A stretch of 51,645 nucleotides of DNA from Rhizobium sp. Q54 (lineage in GTDB: Bacteria; Pseudomonadota; Alphaproteobacteria; ATCC43930; CGMCC-115725): NCBI GenBank assembly GCA_945861155.1, contig CAMATN010000020.1:1-51645 (forward strand). Direction: 5' to 3'. The position numbers and the translations under genes were made by a program. Of this stretch, positions 39,130-46,797 are shown in pieces. The notes beneath the pieces were generated by a model. It worked only from the letters and a program-made list of their open reading frames with translations. It did not search any database and had not been told where the DNA came from. The first letter of the stretch is position 1; the number at the start of each line of letters is the position of its first letter.

Positions 39130-40200
39130 TTGCCGATCGGGGACTGCTGCAGGTTGAGTCCCGCCGCTTCCACCGAACTCTTCGCCGGCACCGATGCGAG
39201 CCCGTTCGGGCGGCGGCAGCGTCGGCCGCGCGGGGCGCGCATTCCGGTCACGGTCGTCACCGGGTTTCTCGGCTCGGGCAAGACGACGCTGATCCGCGAA
39301 TTGCTCGCGACCCCGGAGGGCGCCAACACCGCCATCGTGATCAACGAATACGGCGAAATCGGCATCGACGACGCGCTGTTGCGCGCGTCGAGCGACGCGA
39401 CCGTGCTGCTCGGCAATGGCTGCGTGTGCTGTACGGTGCGCACCGATTTGCAGGAGAGCCTGCGCACCTTGTTCGCCGACCGCCTGCGTGGCGCGGTGCC
39501 GAGCTTTCAGCGCGTCGTCATCGAAACGAGCGGGCTCGCCGACCCCGGCCCGGTGCTGCAGACCTTCGCCAGCGACCGTGCGCTCGGCCAGGAATTTCAT
39601 CTGCAGGCGCTGGTCACGGTGGTCGATGCGCCGGGCGGCGCCGGCAATCTCGCCCGGATGCCCGAGGCGCGCCACCAGGTCGCGCTCGCCGACCGCATCG
39701 TTCTGACCAAGACGGACCTCGCGGACGCGACCGAAATGGCGGCACTGACCGAGCGCATCCGGCAATTGAGCGCGGCGCCGATCGCGACCGCCTCGCATGG
39801 CGCGATCGATCCCGGTTTTCTGCTCGACGAAGGCCTCGATCTACCGACCCGGCTGGCCAATCACCCGCACGATCATGCGCACGCCCATTCCGACGGGATC
39901 GACAGCTTCGCGCTGTTTTTCGACGAGAAGCTGCCGTGGCCGGTGTTCGAGCAGGCGATGGCGGTGCTGACCGCGTTGCGCGGCCCCGACCTCTTGCGGG
40001 TCAAGGGGCTGGTTGCCGTCGCGGGGGTTCGCGGGCCGGTGGTGATCCACGCCGTTCAGCATGTCGCGCACCGCCCGGTCGAGCTCGAAGCCTGGCCCGA
40101 CGACGACCGCCGCTCGCGCCTCGTCTTCATCACCCGCAACCTGACGCGCCAGTCGGTCGAACAGCTGATCGCCGCGGTCGCGGGGATCGGCCAACCCTGA
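39130..40200 (+). CDS. CobW/HypB/UreG-type GTPase of COG0523
   Basis: From the TTG at 39130 the protein has 356 residues; an in-frame TTG at 39154 is a possible alternative. The P-loop is GFLGSGKTT, the metal-binding motif GCVCCT, Walker B-like ETSGLADP and the guanine-specificity TKTD are in order. A His-rich linker (HPHDHAHAHSDG) precedes the C-terminal CobW_C domain. COG0523 proteins deliver Zn, Co or other metals to target enzymes under GTP hydrolysis. Both the LVIVD protein upstream and this gene share an orientation. The first 35 residues (Arg-rich) are not conserved. Confidence 0.87.
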   Translation: MPIGDCCRLSPAASTELFAGTDASPFGRRQRRPRGARIPVTVVTGFLGSGKTTLIRELLATPEGANTAIVINEYGEIGIDDALLRASSDATVLLGNGCVCCTVRTDLQESLRTLFADRLRGAVPSFQRVVIETSGLADPGPVLQTFASDRALGQEFHLQALVTVVDAPGGAGNLARMPEARHQVALADRIVLTKTDLADATEMAALTERIRQLSAAPIATASHGAIDPGFLLDEGLDLPTRLANHPHDHAHAHSDGIDSFALFFDEKLPWPVFEQAMAVLTALRGPDLLRVKGLVAVAGVRGPVVIHAVQHVAHRPVELEAWPDDDRRSRLVFITRNLTRQSVEQLIAAVAGIGQP

Positions 40201-40212
40201 CGGGCTTTCGCC

Positions 40213-40224
40213 GGGGGGGGGGGG
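40213..40224. repeat. poly-G tract of 12
   Basis: An uninterrupted run of twelve G lies between the COG0523 gene and the small gene at 40328. Such runs slip in replication and sequencing. Confidence 0.8.
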
Positions 40225-40327
40225 CGCCCGCCAACCGTTGCGTTGATGTGGAGCGCGGCGCCGGGCTTGGCGTTATCTGTGAACGCGCGCGCCGATAACC
40301 CGCGGCAAATTTGCAGGAGACAGCCCG

Positions 40328-40615
40328 ATGATTGCGCTCAACCAAAGATTCGAGGATCTGACGCTGACCCTCGATGGCGGGACGTTCCATGGTTGCACAT
40401 TTGTTCGGTGCCGGCTGCGCTTTGGCGGCCTGGCGCTGCCCGAACTCGGCGGCAACAAATTCGAGGCGTGCGAATGGGATTTTATCGGCCCGGCGCGCGA
40501 CACGCTGGCCTTTATGCAGGTGCTGTATCACGACCACGGCGGCACCAGCCTCGTCGAACAGCTGTTCGGCCTCGTGCGCGACCGCCAGCCGATCGCCCGG
40601 ATCGCGGTCGACTGA
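40328..40615 (+). CDS. hypothetical protein, 95 residues, pentapeptide-like beta start
   Basis: The ATG follows TTTGCAGGAGACA, a good ribosome-binding site. Residues 15-50 read GGTFHGCTFVRCRLRFGGLAL then FEACEWDF, resembling one coil of a right-handed quadrilateral beta helix, followed by helices VLYHDHGGTSLVEQLFGLVR. No known family is assigned. It lies 128 bases downstream of the COG0523 gene. Confidence 0.65.
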   Translation: MIALNQRFEDLTLTLDGGTFHGCTFVRCRLRFGGLALPELGGNKFEACEWDFIGPARDTLAFMQVLYHDHGGTSLVEQLFGLVRDRQPIARIAVD

Positions 40616-40646
40616 GCGCCGCCGTTCGCTTCGGCCGCGCACTCTT

Positions 40647-40707
40647 GTCATACTGGCGAAGGCCGGTATCCACGGCAAACATGGATCCCGGCGTTCGCCG
40701 GGATGAC
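40647..40707. repeat. REP-type inverted repeat, family B
   Basis: GTCATACTGGCGAAGGCCGG faces GATCCCGGCGTTCGCCGGGA TGAC with a short loop. It separates convergent genes and could act as a bidirectional end signal. Confidence 0.8.
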
Positions 40708-40737
40708 ACGTTGAGTGAAGCGTGTTGAATCGTAGCG

Positions 40738-41655
40738 CTATAGCGAGTCCCAGAACTGCCTGATTCGGAGGCGTTGCTGCGCGTCCGGGAGGCGGCCGAA
40801 GCCGGCCTTGAGGTTGTCCGCCATGTGGGCGGGGTTGCCGGTGGCCGGGATCACGCAGGTTACCGCGGGCTCGGCGACGAGGTATTTGAGGAAAAGCTGG
40901 GCCCAGCTCGCGCAGTCGAACTCGGCGGCCCATTCGGGTAGGTCCCGGCCGCGCACCCGGCGGAACAGATCGCCGGTTTCGAACGGCTGGTTGACGATGA
41001 CCGCGACCCCGCGCGCCGCCGCGGTCGGCAATAGACGGGTCTCGGCATCGCGGCTCGCCAGCGAATAGCCGCATTGCACGAAATCGATGCCGGGCTCGCC
41101 CTCCATGATGCGCGCCAGTTCGGCCAGCGACCCCGTGGTGTAATGGGTGATGCCGATATGGCGGATTTGGCCTTCCGCCTTCATGCGCCGCAACGTCGCG
41201 AGATGGGTGCGCCAGTCGAACAAATTGTGGATCTGGATCAGATCGAGGACCGGGCTGCGCATCAATTCGGCCGAGCGCCGCATTTGGGCGATCCCCGCCT
41301 CCAATCCGCTGGTCCACACCTTGGTCGCGAGAAAAATTCGCGGGCGCACCCCCAATTCGGCGACGAGGTCGCCGGTAACCGCCTCGGCGCTTCCATACAT
41401 CGGCGACGAATCGATCATCCGGCCGCCCGAATCGACCAGCGCCTGCAACACCGCGCGCGGCTTTTGCCGCGCCGCCGCGTCGCCGCCGATGTCGAACACC
41501 TGCCAGGTGCCGAGCCCGACCACCGGCATCGCCTCACCGGAGGACGGGATCGGGCGGGTGATCATCGCAGCAGCGGCCATTGTGTTCGTGCTCCCGATTA
41601 ACGCCGCGGCGGTCGCTGCACCCGCCAGACCGCGCAATACGTCGCGCCGGTCCAC
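40738..41655 (-). CDS. aldo/keto reductase with Tat signal-like N-terminus
   Basis: The 305-residue protein begins MDRRDVLRGLAGAATAAALI, a twin-arginine-type signal (RRDVLRG) with a short hydrophobic stretch, so it may be periplasmic. The barrel has the usual catalytic Asp and Tyr in IDSSPMYG, Lys in LATKVW and a His in QIHNLFDW. The start is GTG. It begins 9 bases after the argC stop and could be co-transcribed with it. Substrate is unknown. Confidence 0.83.
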   Translation of the reverse strand: MDRRDVLRGLAGAATAAALIGSTNTMAAAAMITRPIPSSGEAMPVVGLGTWQVFDIGGDAAARQKPRAVLQALVDSGGRMIDSSPMYGSAEAVTGDLVAELGVRPRIFLATKVWTSGLEAGIAQMRRSAELMRSPVLDLIQIHNLFDWRTHLATLRRMKAEGQIRHIGITHYTTGSLAELARIMEGEPGIDFVQCGYSLASRDAETRLLPTAAARGVAVIVNQPFETGDLFRRVRGRDLPEWAAEFDCASWAQLFLKYLVAEPAVTCVIPATGNPAHMADNLKAGFGRLPDAQQRLRIRQFWDSL

Positions 41656-41664
41656 CCGAAGGCC

Positions 41665-42588
41665 CTACAGCCCCAGCATCAGGCAAAGATTCTGCACCGC
41701 CGCGCCCGCCGCGCCCTTGCCGAGATTGTCGAGCCGGGCCACCAATACCGCCTGACGGCGCGCCTCGTTGGCATATACGCATAGTTCCAGGCGGTTGCTG
41801 TCGTTGAGCGCTTCCGGTTCGAGCTTGCCGTCCGCCGCCGGCTCGATTACCCGGACATGATCGCAGCCGCGATAGGCGGCGGCGAGCGCCGCATGCAGAT
41901 CGGCGCCGCGCGGCTTCCCGGGCAGCGTATCGAGATGGAGCGGCACCGATACCAGCATGCCCTGGCGGAAATGCCCGACCGACGGCACGAAAATCGGCCG
42001 GCGGGTCAGGCCGGAATAAAGCTGGGTTTCGGCGACATGCTTGTGTTCGAGGCCGAGCGCGTAGAGCTCGAAGGCGGGCCCGCCGTCGCATTCATGCGCC
42101 TCGATCATCGAGCGCCCGCCGCCCGAATAGCCGCTGACCGCGTTGATCGCGATCGGGTGATCGGGCGGGACCAGCCCGGCCTCGACCAGCGGGCGCAGGA
42201 GGCCGATCGCCCCGGTTGGATAGCAGCCGGGGTTGGCGACCTTGCGCGCCGCGGCGATCTGCCCGGCTTGGCCCGGCGTCATCTCGGGAAACCCGTAGGT
42301 CCAGTCGGGGTCGATCCGGTGCGCGGTGCTGGCGTCGAGCAATTTCGGCGCGGCCGCCCCGAGCCCGTCGGCGAGCGCCGCCGATTCGCGCGCCGCGTCG
42401 TCGGGCAGGCACAGCACGACCAGATCGACTTCTGCCATGATGTCGCGCCGCGCCGCCTTGTCCTTGCGCAGCGCGGAGGAAAGGCTTTTGACCGCGATCT
42501 CGGGCAGCGCCGCGAGCCGGACGCGGATGCCGAGCCCGGTCGTGCCGGCCTCGCCGTCGATGAACACGCTGGGCTTGTTGCCTGTCAT
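41665..42588 (-). CDS. argC: N-acetyl-gamma-glutamyl-phosphate reductase, type 2 ArgC
   Basis: The 307-residue protein reduces N-acetylglutamyl phosphate to the semialdehyde in arginine synthesis. It has the Rossmann start [18 protein letters not shown], the catalytic Cys in NPGCYPTGA and the substrate loop [11 protein letters not shown]. Type 2 ArgC is shorter than E. coli type 1 and starts with the DGEAGTTGL block. A GAGGAG site precedes the ATG. It is preceded by the attenuator-like leader at 42600-42783 and followed by an aldo/keto reductase gene. Other arg genes are not in the window. Confidence 0.95.
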   Translation of the reverse strand: MTGNKPSVFIDGEAGTTGLGIRVRLAALPEIAVKSLSSALRKDKAARRDIMAEVDLVVLCLPDDAARESAALADGLGAAAPKLLDASTAHRIDPDWTYGFPEMTPGQAGQIAAARKVANPGCYPTGAIGLLRPLVEAGLVPPDHPIAINAVSGYSGGGRSMIEAHECDGGPAFELYALGLEHKHVAETQLYSGLTRRPIFVPSVGHFRQGMLVSVPLHLDTLPGKPRGADLHAALAAAYRGCDHVRVIEPAADGKLEPEALNDSNRLELCVYANEARRQAVLVARLDNLGKGAAGAAVQNLCLMLGL

Positions 42589-42602
42589 CTGCTGCTCCTC
42601 TA

Positions 42603-42637
42603 AACGAAAAACCCCACCGGAAGCAAACCGGCGGGGT
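42603..42637 (-). terminator. intrinsic terminator in the argC leader
   Basis: On the reverse strand ACCCCGCCGG pairs with CCGGTGGGGT around TTTGCTT, then TTTTTCG. It ends about 15 bases before the argC start codon. The 5' arm is also complementary to CGGCGGGG in the leader peptide coding region (42729-42736), so it has an antiterminator partner. Confidence 0.85.
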
Positions 42638-42666
42638 CCTGGCCTGAACCGATGACGGGATGCTGG

Positions 42667-42783
42667 TCAGCGCGGGCTCTTAACGCCCTTTCGGCGACCG
42701 GCAGCCCGCTCCGCGCCCAGCACGAGAGCCCCGCCGCTGGTGCGGCGTCGGCGTCGGTCGGAGCGGCGGCTGATCGAAAGCAT
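42667..42783 (-). CDS. arginine-rich leader peptide of argC, 38 residues
   Basis: The short frame reads MLSISRRSDRRRRRTS then a Gly/Ala-rich part and ends SPR-stop: nine of the first 14 codons matter, with seven Arg codons (two at positions 6-7, five at 10-14). It lies between a promoter and an intrinsic terminator directly upstream of argC, the usual place of an attenuation leader. The Arg codons overlap RNA segment 1 and precede segment 2, so a stalled ribosome would favour the antiterminator. A weak AGG eight bases before the ATG may be used, but the predicted transcript start is at or next to the ATG itself, so the peptide may be translated from a leaderless message, as for trpL in Sinorhizobium. 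Confidence 0.75.
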   Translation of the reverse strand: MLSISRRSDRRRRRTSGGALVLGAERAAGRRKGVKSPR

Positions 42784-42789
42784 TGACAA

Positions 42790-42818
42790 AACCTAGGCGC
42801 TGCACCGCGATCCGTCAA
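42790..42818 (-). promoter_or_regulatory. sigma-70-like promoter of the argC leader
   Basis: On the reverse strand TTGACG (42813-42818) is followed after exactly 17 bases by TAGGTT (42790-42795). The start point would fall about at 42783-42784, that is at the A of the leader ATG. It lies in the 75-base divergent region shared with the PaaG-like gene. Confidence 0.6.
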
Positions 42819-42858
42819 TCGCCTACCCAGGGCAAAGTCCTTCGACAAGAGGCCGCCG

Positions 42859-43635
42859 ATGACGATCCTCGTCCAGTCCCATGCCTTCTATCGCCTGATC
42901 ACGCTGGACCGGCCGGAGCGGCTCAATGCGCTGACGGTCGAGATGGCCGATGCGCTGGTCGCGGCGTTGGCCGAGGCCGAGGCCGATCCGACCTGTCGCG
43001 CTGTTCTGTTGACCGGCGCCGGGCGCGGTTTTTGCGCCGGGCAGGATCTAACCGCGATCGCCGGCATGGCGCCGGCCGAAATCGGGGATCTGCTCGACCA
43101 TTACAACAAGCTGATCCGCAAGCTGCGGGCATTGCCGCTACCGGTCGTGTGCGCGGTCAACGGGATCGCCGCCGGCGCCGGCGCCAATCTCGCGCTTGCC
43201 TGCGACATCGTGCTGGCGGCGCGCTCGGCCAGCTTCGTGCAGGCTTTCACGCGCATTGGTCTCATCCCGGATTGCGGCGGCACCTGGTGTCTGCCGCGCC
43301 TCGTCGGTCCGGCGCGCGCCCGCGCGCTCGCCATGCTGGCGGAGCCTCTGCCGGCCGCGACCGCCGCCGAATGGGGCATGATCTGGCAGGCCGTCGACGA
43401 CGATCGCCTGATGCCCGAAGCGCATGCCCTGGCGGCGCGGCTGGCGGGCGGCGCGACGGCCGGCCTTGGCCTGACCAAGCGCGCGCTCGACGCCTCGGAG
43501 GCCAACGAATTCGACCGACAGCTCGATCTTGAACGCGACCTGCAGGCCGAGGCCGCCGGCACCCAAGACCACGCCGAAGGAGTCCGCGCCTTTCTCGAAA
43601 AGCGCCCGCCGGTCTTTACCGGGCGGCGACTCTGA
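42859..43635 (+). CDS. enoyl-CoA hydratase/isomerase, PaaG-like
   Basis: The 258-residue protein is a crotonase-fold enzyme. The oxyanion-hole segments are GAGRGFCAGQDL and VNGIAAGAGANLALACDI, and the sequence FVQAFTRIGLIPDCGGTW contains the Asp used in isomerisation instead of the second hydratase Glu. Its best match in memory is the phenylacetate pathway ring-1,2-epoxyphenylacetyl-CoA isomerase PaaG. Other pathway genes are absent, so another acyl-CoA role is possible. An AGAGG site precedes the ATG. It diverges from the argC leader. Confidence 0.85.
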   Translation: MTILVQSHAFYRLITLDRPERLNALTVEMADALVAALAEAEADPTCRAVLLTGAGRGFCAGQDLTAIAGMAPAEIGDLLDHYNKLIRKLRALPLPVVCAVNGIAAGAGANLALACDIVLAARSASFVQAFTRIGLIPDCGGTWCLPRLVGPARARALAMLAEPLPAATAAEWGMIWQAVDDDRLMPEAHALAARLAGGATAGLGLTKRALDASEANEFDRQLDLERDLQAEAAGTQDHAEGVRAFLEKRPPVFTGRRL

Positions 43636-43792
43636 ACGGCGTTCAGAGCCCGCATGCCAGCCCGGCGATTTACGCGCGAGTGAGCGCTAGGAGAGCGGGC
43701 AAAACCTGCGATAGACTGCGGCGAGGCGGGTGAATGTGCCGTGCTGGCGCATCCGCCTGCGATGCAGTCTTTGCGATTGGGAGGATCGGCGA

Positions 43793-44947
43793 ATGGCTCG
43801 ACAATACCAGCGTATCTCGGCTGACTGTCATCTCGACATGATCTGGCTGCCCCCCGACCTGTTCACGTCGAACGCGTCGAGCAAATTGCGCGACCAGATG
43901 CCGTTTGTCGCCAAGCAGGCGGACGGCAGCGAGCGCTGGGTCGACAATAACGGCGCCGATTACGGGAAACCCGGCGGGGTCGGTGCCGTCGGCTCGGACT
44001 TTGTCCCCGGCAAGCAGTTGCGCGTCGACAAGATGAACGAAGCGGGCCTCTATGACGATTACACAAAGAAAGGTCAACGCCGTCCCGGCGACCCGCATCT
44101 CCGGGTCAAGGAACTTGACCGCGACGGCGTCGACGCCGAGGTCATCTACGGCATCCTCGCCGCCTGCGGAAAGGTGAAAGACCCGCTGGCGGCGAACGAG
44201 ATGCTGCGCATCTACAACGACTTCATGCACAATTTCTGCAGCTATTATCCCGATCGCGAGATCGGCTTGGCGTGCCTGCCCTACAGCGACATCGAGGCCG
44301 CCGCCGCCGAGGTCCACCGCGTCGCCAAACTCGGCATGAGGGGCGTCGAGCTGTCATGCTCATGGCACATGACGCCGATGTGGCACCCGATGTGGGATCC
44401 GCTGTGGCAGGCCGTCAACGAGACGCAGCTGCCGCTGCATTTCCACACCTTCCCGAACACCGACCCGCAGTTGCGCGCGTCGCTGGAGCCGACAGTCGCG
44501 CGGCGGATGACCTATAGCGGACTGGTCCGCTTCCAGATGACCCTGGCGAACATCCTGACCGACATGATGGGTGCGGCGGTGTTCGAGCGCTACCCGAACA
44601 TCCGCATGGTCCTCGGCGAGAGCGGCATCGGCTGGATCCCCTACGTGCTCGACCGCATGGATTTCGAGTTCCAGGACCAGTACCAGGACCTCAAGTTGAA
44701 ATTGCTGCCGAGCGAATATTGGCGCCGCCAGTGCAAGGCGACGTTCCAGTACGACCGCGTCGGCACCAAGCTGATCGACGAGATGGGCGTCGAGACCCTG
44801 ATGTGGGGTTCCGACTATCCGCATCCCGACGGGGTGTGGCCGGAATCGGCGAAGTACATCGACGAACAATTCGCCAATCTGCCGGCCGACGTCACCTTCA
44901 AGATGACCTGCGAGAACGCCGGCAAGTTCTACGGCCTGATCAACTAA
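43793..44947 (+). CDS. amidohydrolase family 2 (metal-dependent hydrolase/decarboxylase)
   Basis: The ATG at 43793 follows GGGAGGA, giving 384 residues. The protein belongs to amidohydrolase_2 (ACMSD/TIM-barrel dicarboxylate decarboxylase type): start ISADCHLD, a central LPLHFHTFPN with metal-binding His, VLGESGIGW and the late MWGSDYPHPDG containing the catalytic Asp. Many members decarboxylate or hydrolyse aromatic-derived acids. The gene is followed by a terminator (44994-45023) and then the VOC gene. The exact substrate is unknown. Confidence 0.83.
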   Translation: MARQYQRISADCHLDMIWLPPDLFTSNASSKLRDQMPFVAKQADGSERWVDNNGADYGKPGGVGAVGSDFVPGKQLRVDKMNEAGLYDDYTKKGQRRPGDPHLRVKELDRDGVDAEVIYGILAACGKVKDPLAANEMLRIYNDFMHNFCSYYPDREIGLACLPYSDIEAAAAEVHRVAKLGMRGVELSCSWHMTPMWHPMWDPLWQAVNETQLPLHFHTFPNTDPQLRASLEPTVARRMTYSGLVRFQMTLANILTDMMGAAVFERYPNIRMVLGESGIGWIPYVLDRMDFEFQDQYQDLKLKLLPSEYWRRQCKATFQYDRVGTKLIDEMGVETLMWGSDYPHPDGVWPESAKYIDEQFANLPADVTFKMTCENAGKFYGLIN

Positions 44948-44993
44948 GCCGGGCCGTTCGGCCGGCGAACGATCGCCGGCGCCGGATCGCCTC

Positions 44994-45023
44994 AACCCCG
45001 CGGGCCAACGCCCGCGGGGTTTC
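44994..45023 (+). terminator. intrinsic terminator after the amidohydrolase gene
   Basis: AACCCCGCGGG pairs with CCCGCGGGGTT, with a short loop and a TTTCG end. It follows the amidohydrolase stop by about 50 bases. Confidence 0.7.
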
Positions 45024-45177
45024 GTCATCCGCGGCACGCAAATCTGGCATAGCGCGCGTCCGCTTACGATTGACGCCGGGCCGTCGTTGCGCCAATTCTA
45101 CCGCTCGGGAATATCGCGATTGCGGCACGCGGGTGCCCCCGCGTTGCCGGCGGATCGTTCTTGCAAGGGAGAAGTCG

Positions 45178-45588
45178 ATGAGCGTTCAGGGCATGAACCA
45201 TTTCACCGTGTTGAGCGACAACCTTGAGGAAACCCGCAAGTTCTATTGCGACCTGCTCGGGTTCGAGGAGGGCGCGCGGCCAAACTTCCAGTTTCCGGGC
45301 TATTGGCTCTATGTCGGCGATCAACCGATCCTGCACGTCATCCATCGCAGCCAGCTCAACGAGGTGCGCGGCGGCGTGATTGACCACATGGCTTTCACCG
45401 CGACCGATTTGCCCGGCACCGTGGCAAAGCTCGAAAAGGCCGGCATCGCCTCCGAGCTGCGGCGCCTGCCCCCCAACGGCCCTCGCGCCGGTCTCTGGCA
45501 GCTGTTCTTCGACGACCCGCATGGCGGCAAGGTCGAATTCGACTTCGACAAGGACGAGCCGGCCCCGTCCGGCCACGCCACCGCATAA
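45178..45588 (+). CDS. VOC family (glyoxalase/bleomycin resistance) protein
   Basis: The ATG at 45178 follows AAGGGAG, giving 136 residues. The two-module VOC fold shows metal ligands His8 (MNHFT), His70 (VIDHMAF) and Glu120 (GKVEFDF), the pattern of glyoxalase-type or ring-cleavage-type enzymes. It may isomerise, epimerise or cleave a metabolite. The upstream neighbour is an amidohydrolase and PaaG-like gene, so a catabolic role is plausible. Confidence 0.8.
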   Translation: MSVQGMNHFTVLSDNLEETRKFYCDLLGFEEGARPNFQFPGYWLYVGDQPILHVIHRSQLNEVRGGVIDHMAFTATDLPGTVAKLEKAGIASELRRLPPNGPRAGLWQLFFDDPHGGKVEFDFDKDEPAPSGHATA

Positions 45589-45608
45589 GGCGGATACGCC
45601 CGCCGCGG

Positions 45609-46349
45609 TCACGTCCCGCGGCGGGCGTAGAGCAGGAATTCGCGGTTGCCGGCGGGGCCCTGGATCGGGCTTTCGACGGTGCCGACGACCGTCCAGCCGG
45701 GCCGCGCCCCGACCCATTCGACGACCCGCGCGCACACCGCGCGGTGGATCGCGGGGTCGCGGACGACCCCGCCTTTGCCGACCTCGCTCGGTCCGGCCTC
45801 GAATTGCGGCTTGATCAGCGCGACGAGGGCGGCCTGTTCGGTGGCCAGCGCCAGCGGCGCCGGCAATAGCGTCGCAAGGCCGATAAAGCTCGCGTCGCAA
45901 GTGACCAGATCGACCGGCTCGGCGATTGCCTCTTGGGTCAGATAGCGAGCGTTGACGCCTTCGTGGACGACGACCCGGGGGTCCTGGCGCAATTTCCAGG
46001 CAAGCTGCGCCCGCCCGACATCGACGGCGTGGACCCGGACGGCACCATGGGCGAGCAGCACGTCGGTGAAGCCCCCGGTCGAGGCGCCGATATCAAGCGC
46101 GACCGCGCCCGCGACGGGAATAGCGAAATGATCAAGCGCGAAGGCGAGCTTGACCCCGCCGCGCGACACCCAGGGGTGGTCGCGGCCGGCCACCGCGAGC
46201 GGCGTTTCCTCGGCGAGCGCGGTGCCGGGCTTGTCGATTCGCCGCCCACCCGTTGAAACGAGGCCGGCGAGGATCAGCGCCTGGGCTTTCGCCCGGCTTT
46301 CGGCGAGCCCACGATCGACGAGAAGCTGATCGGCTCGCCGCTTCGCCAA
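45609..46349 (-). CDS. tlyA: TlyA family rRNA methyltransferase/hemolysin
   Basis: The 246-residue protein has an N-terminal S4 RNA-binding domain (ADQLLVDRGLAESRAKAQALI, residues 1-60) and an FtsJ-type SAM domain (VALDIGASTGGFTDVLL, then VTCDASFI, VALIKPQFE, with the Lys-Asp-Lys-Glu tetrad pattern). TlyA 2'-O-methylates 16S C1409 and 23S C1920 in mycobacteria. Elsewhere in bacteria it is usually annotated hemolysin A. It is preceded by a small gene 8 bases away. Confidence 0.92.
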   Translation of the reverse strand: MAKRRADQLLVDRGLAESRAKAQALILAGLVSTGGRRIDKPGTALAEETPLAVAGRDHPWVSRGGVKLAFALDHFAIPVAGAVALDIGASTGGFTDVLLAHGAVRVHAVDVGRAQLAWKLRQDPRVVVHEGVNARYLTQEAIAEPVDLVTCDASFIGLATLLPAPLALATEQAALVALIKPQFEAGPSEVGKGGVVRDPAIHRAVCARVVEWVGARPGWTVVGTVESPIQGPAGNREFLLYARRGT

Positions 46350-46357
46350 TTTTGCGA

Positions 46358-46543
46358 CTAGCGGGAGCGCCGTTTGCCGGGCTGGCGGGGCGCCGATTGC
46401 TCCAGCATTGCCCTGTCGTCGAGATCCTTGAACGGCGTCATGACAAAGCTGATAAACCAGAAACGTTGGCGCCGAAACGCCATCGGAGCATCCATAGCAT
46501 ACTCGCCGGCATTGCCGCGCGGGACATCGATCGAAGAGGGCAT
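46358..46543 (-). CDS. hypothetical small protein, 61 residues, in front of tlyA
   Basis: From the ATG at 46543, which has a perfect GGAGG five bases upstream, the product is MPSSIDVPRGNAGEYAMDAPM..., with an aromatic/basic middle (FRRQRFWFISFV) and a basic tail. An in-frame ATG at 46576 exists with no site. It ends 8 bases before tlyA and is probably co-transcribed with it. Unknown function. Confidence 0.6.
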   Translation of the reverse strand: MPSSIDVPRGNAGEYAMDAPMAFRRQRFWFISFVMTPFKDLDDRAMLEQSAPRQPGKRRSR

Positions 46544-46599
46544 GGTGGCCTCCATTGGTTGTGCGAGCCAGACCATGCCGGTATATCTCAGTAACAGGA

Positions 46600-46745
46600 C
46601 AGATTTCGCTAAAATTGTTGGTTAATTATCGGCATTAACCATCAACATGGCATCTACCCTCTCTAGGAAAATGGGTTTTTCCAGGTAATAGTAAACAAAT
46701 AATTAAAACTAAGTCGTCATTCATTCAAATTTAACTATGGCCAGT
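46600..46745. other. AT-rich gap with an operator-like palindrome
   Basis: Between the small gene and the next methyltransferase the DNA is about two thirds A+T, unlike everything around it. TGGTTAAT-N7-ATTAACCA spans 46619-46641, a perfect 8-bp inverted repeat, and GGAAAA-TGGG-TTTTCC follows at about 46669. It is the likely promoter/operator of the small gene and tlyA, or an extra binding locus; no gene is visible. Confidence 0.6.
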
Positions 46746-46797
46746 GCCCGAGAGCTGTTTCTTCCGAGACTGGCGGCCAGGAAACCTGGTCGAACGC

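Noticed and set aside
42600-42848. An 82-codon reverse-strand frame through the argC leader
   Set aside because: It runs through the terminator hairpin in a different frame from the Arg-rich leader peptide and has no start site; the leader ORF explains the region better.
46619-46641. CtrA-binding site
   Set aside because: The TTAA halves are separated by 9 bases, not the canonical 7, so I report only a palindrome of unknown binder.
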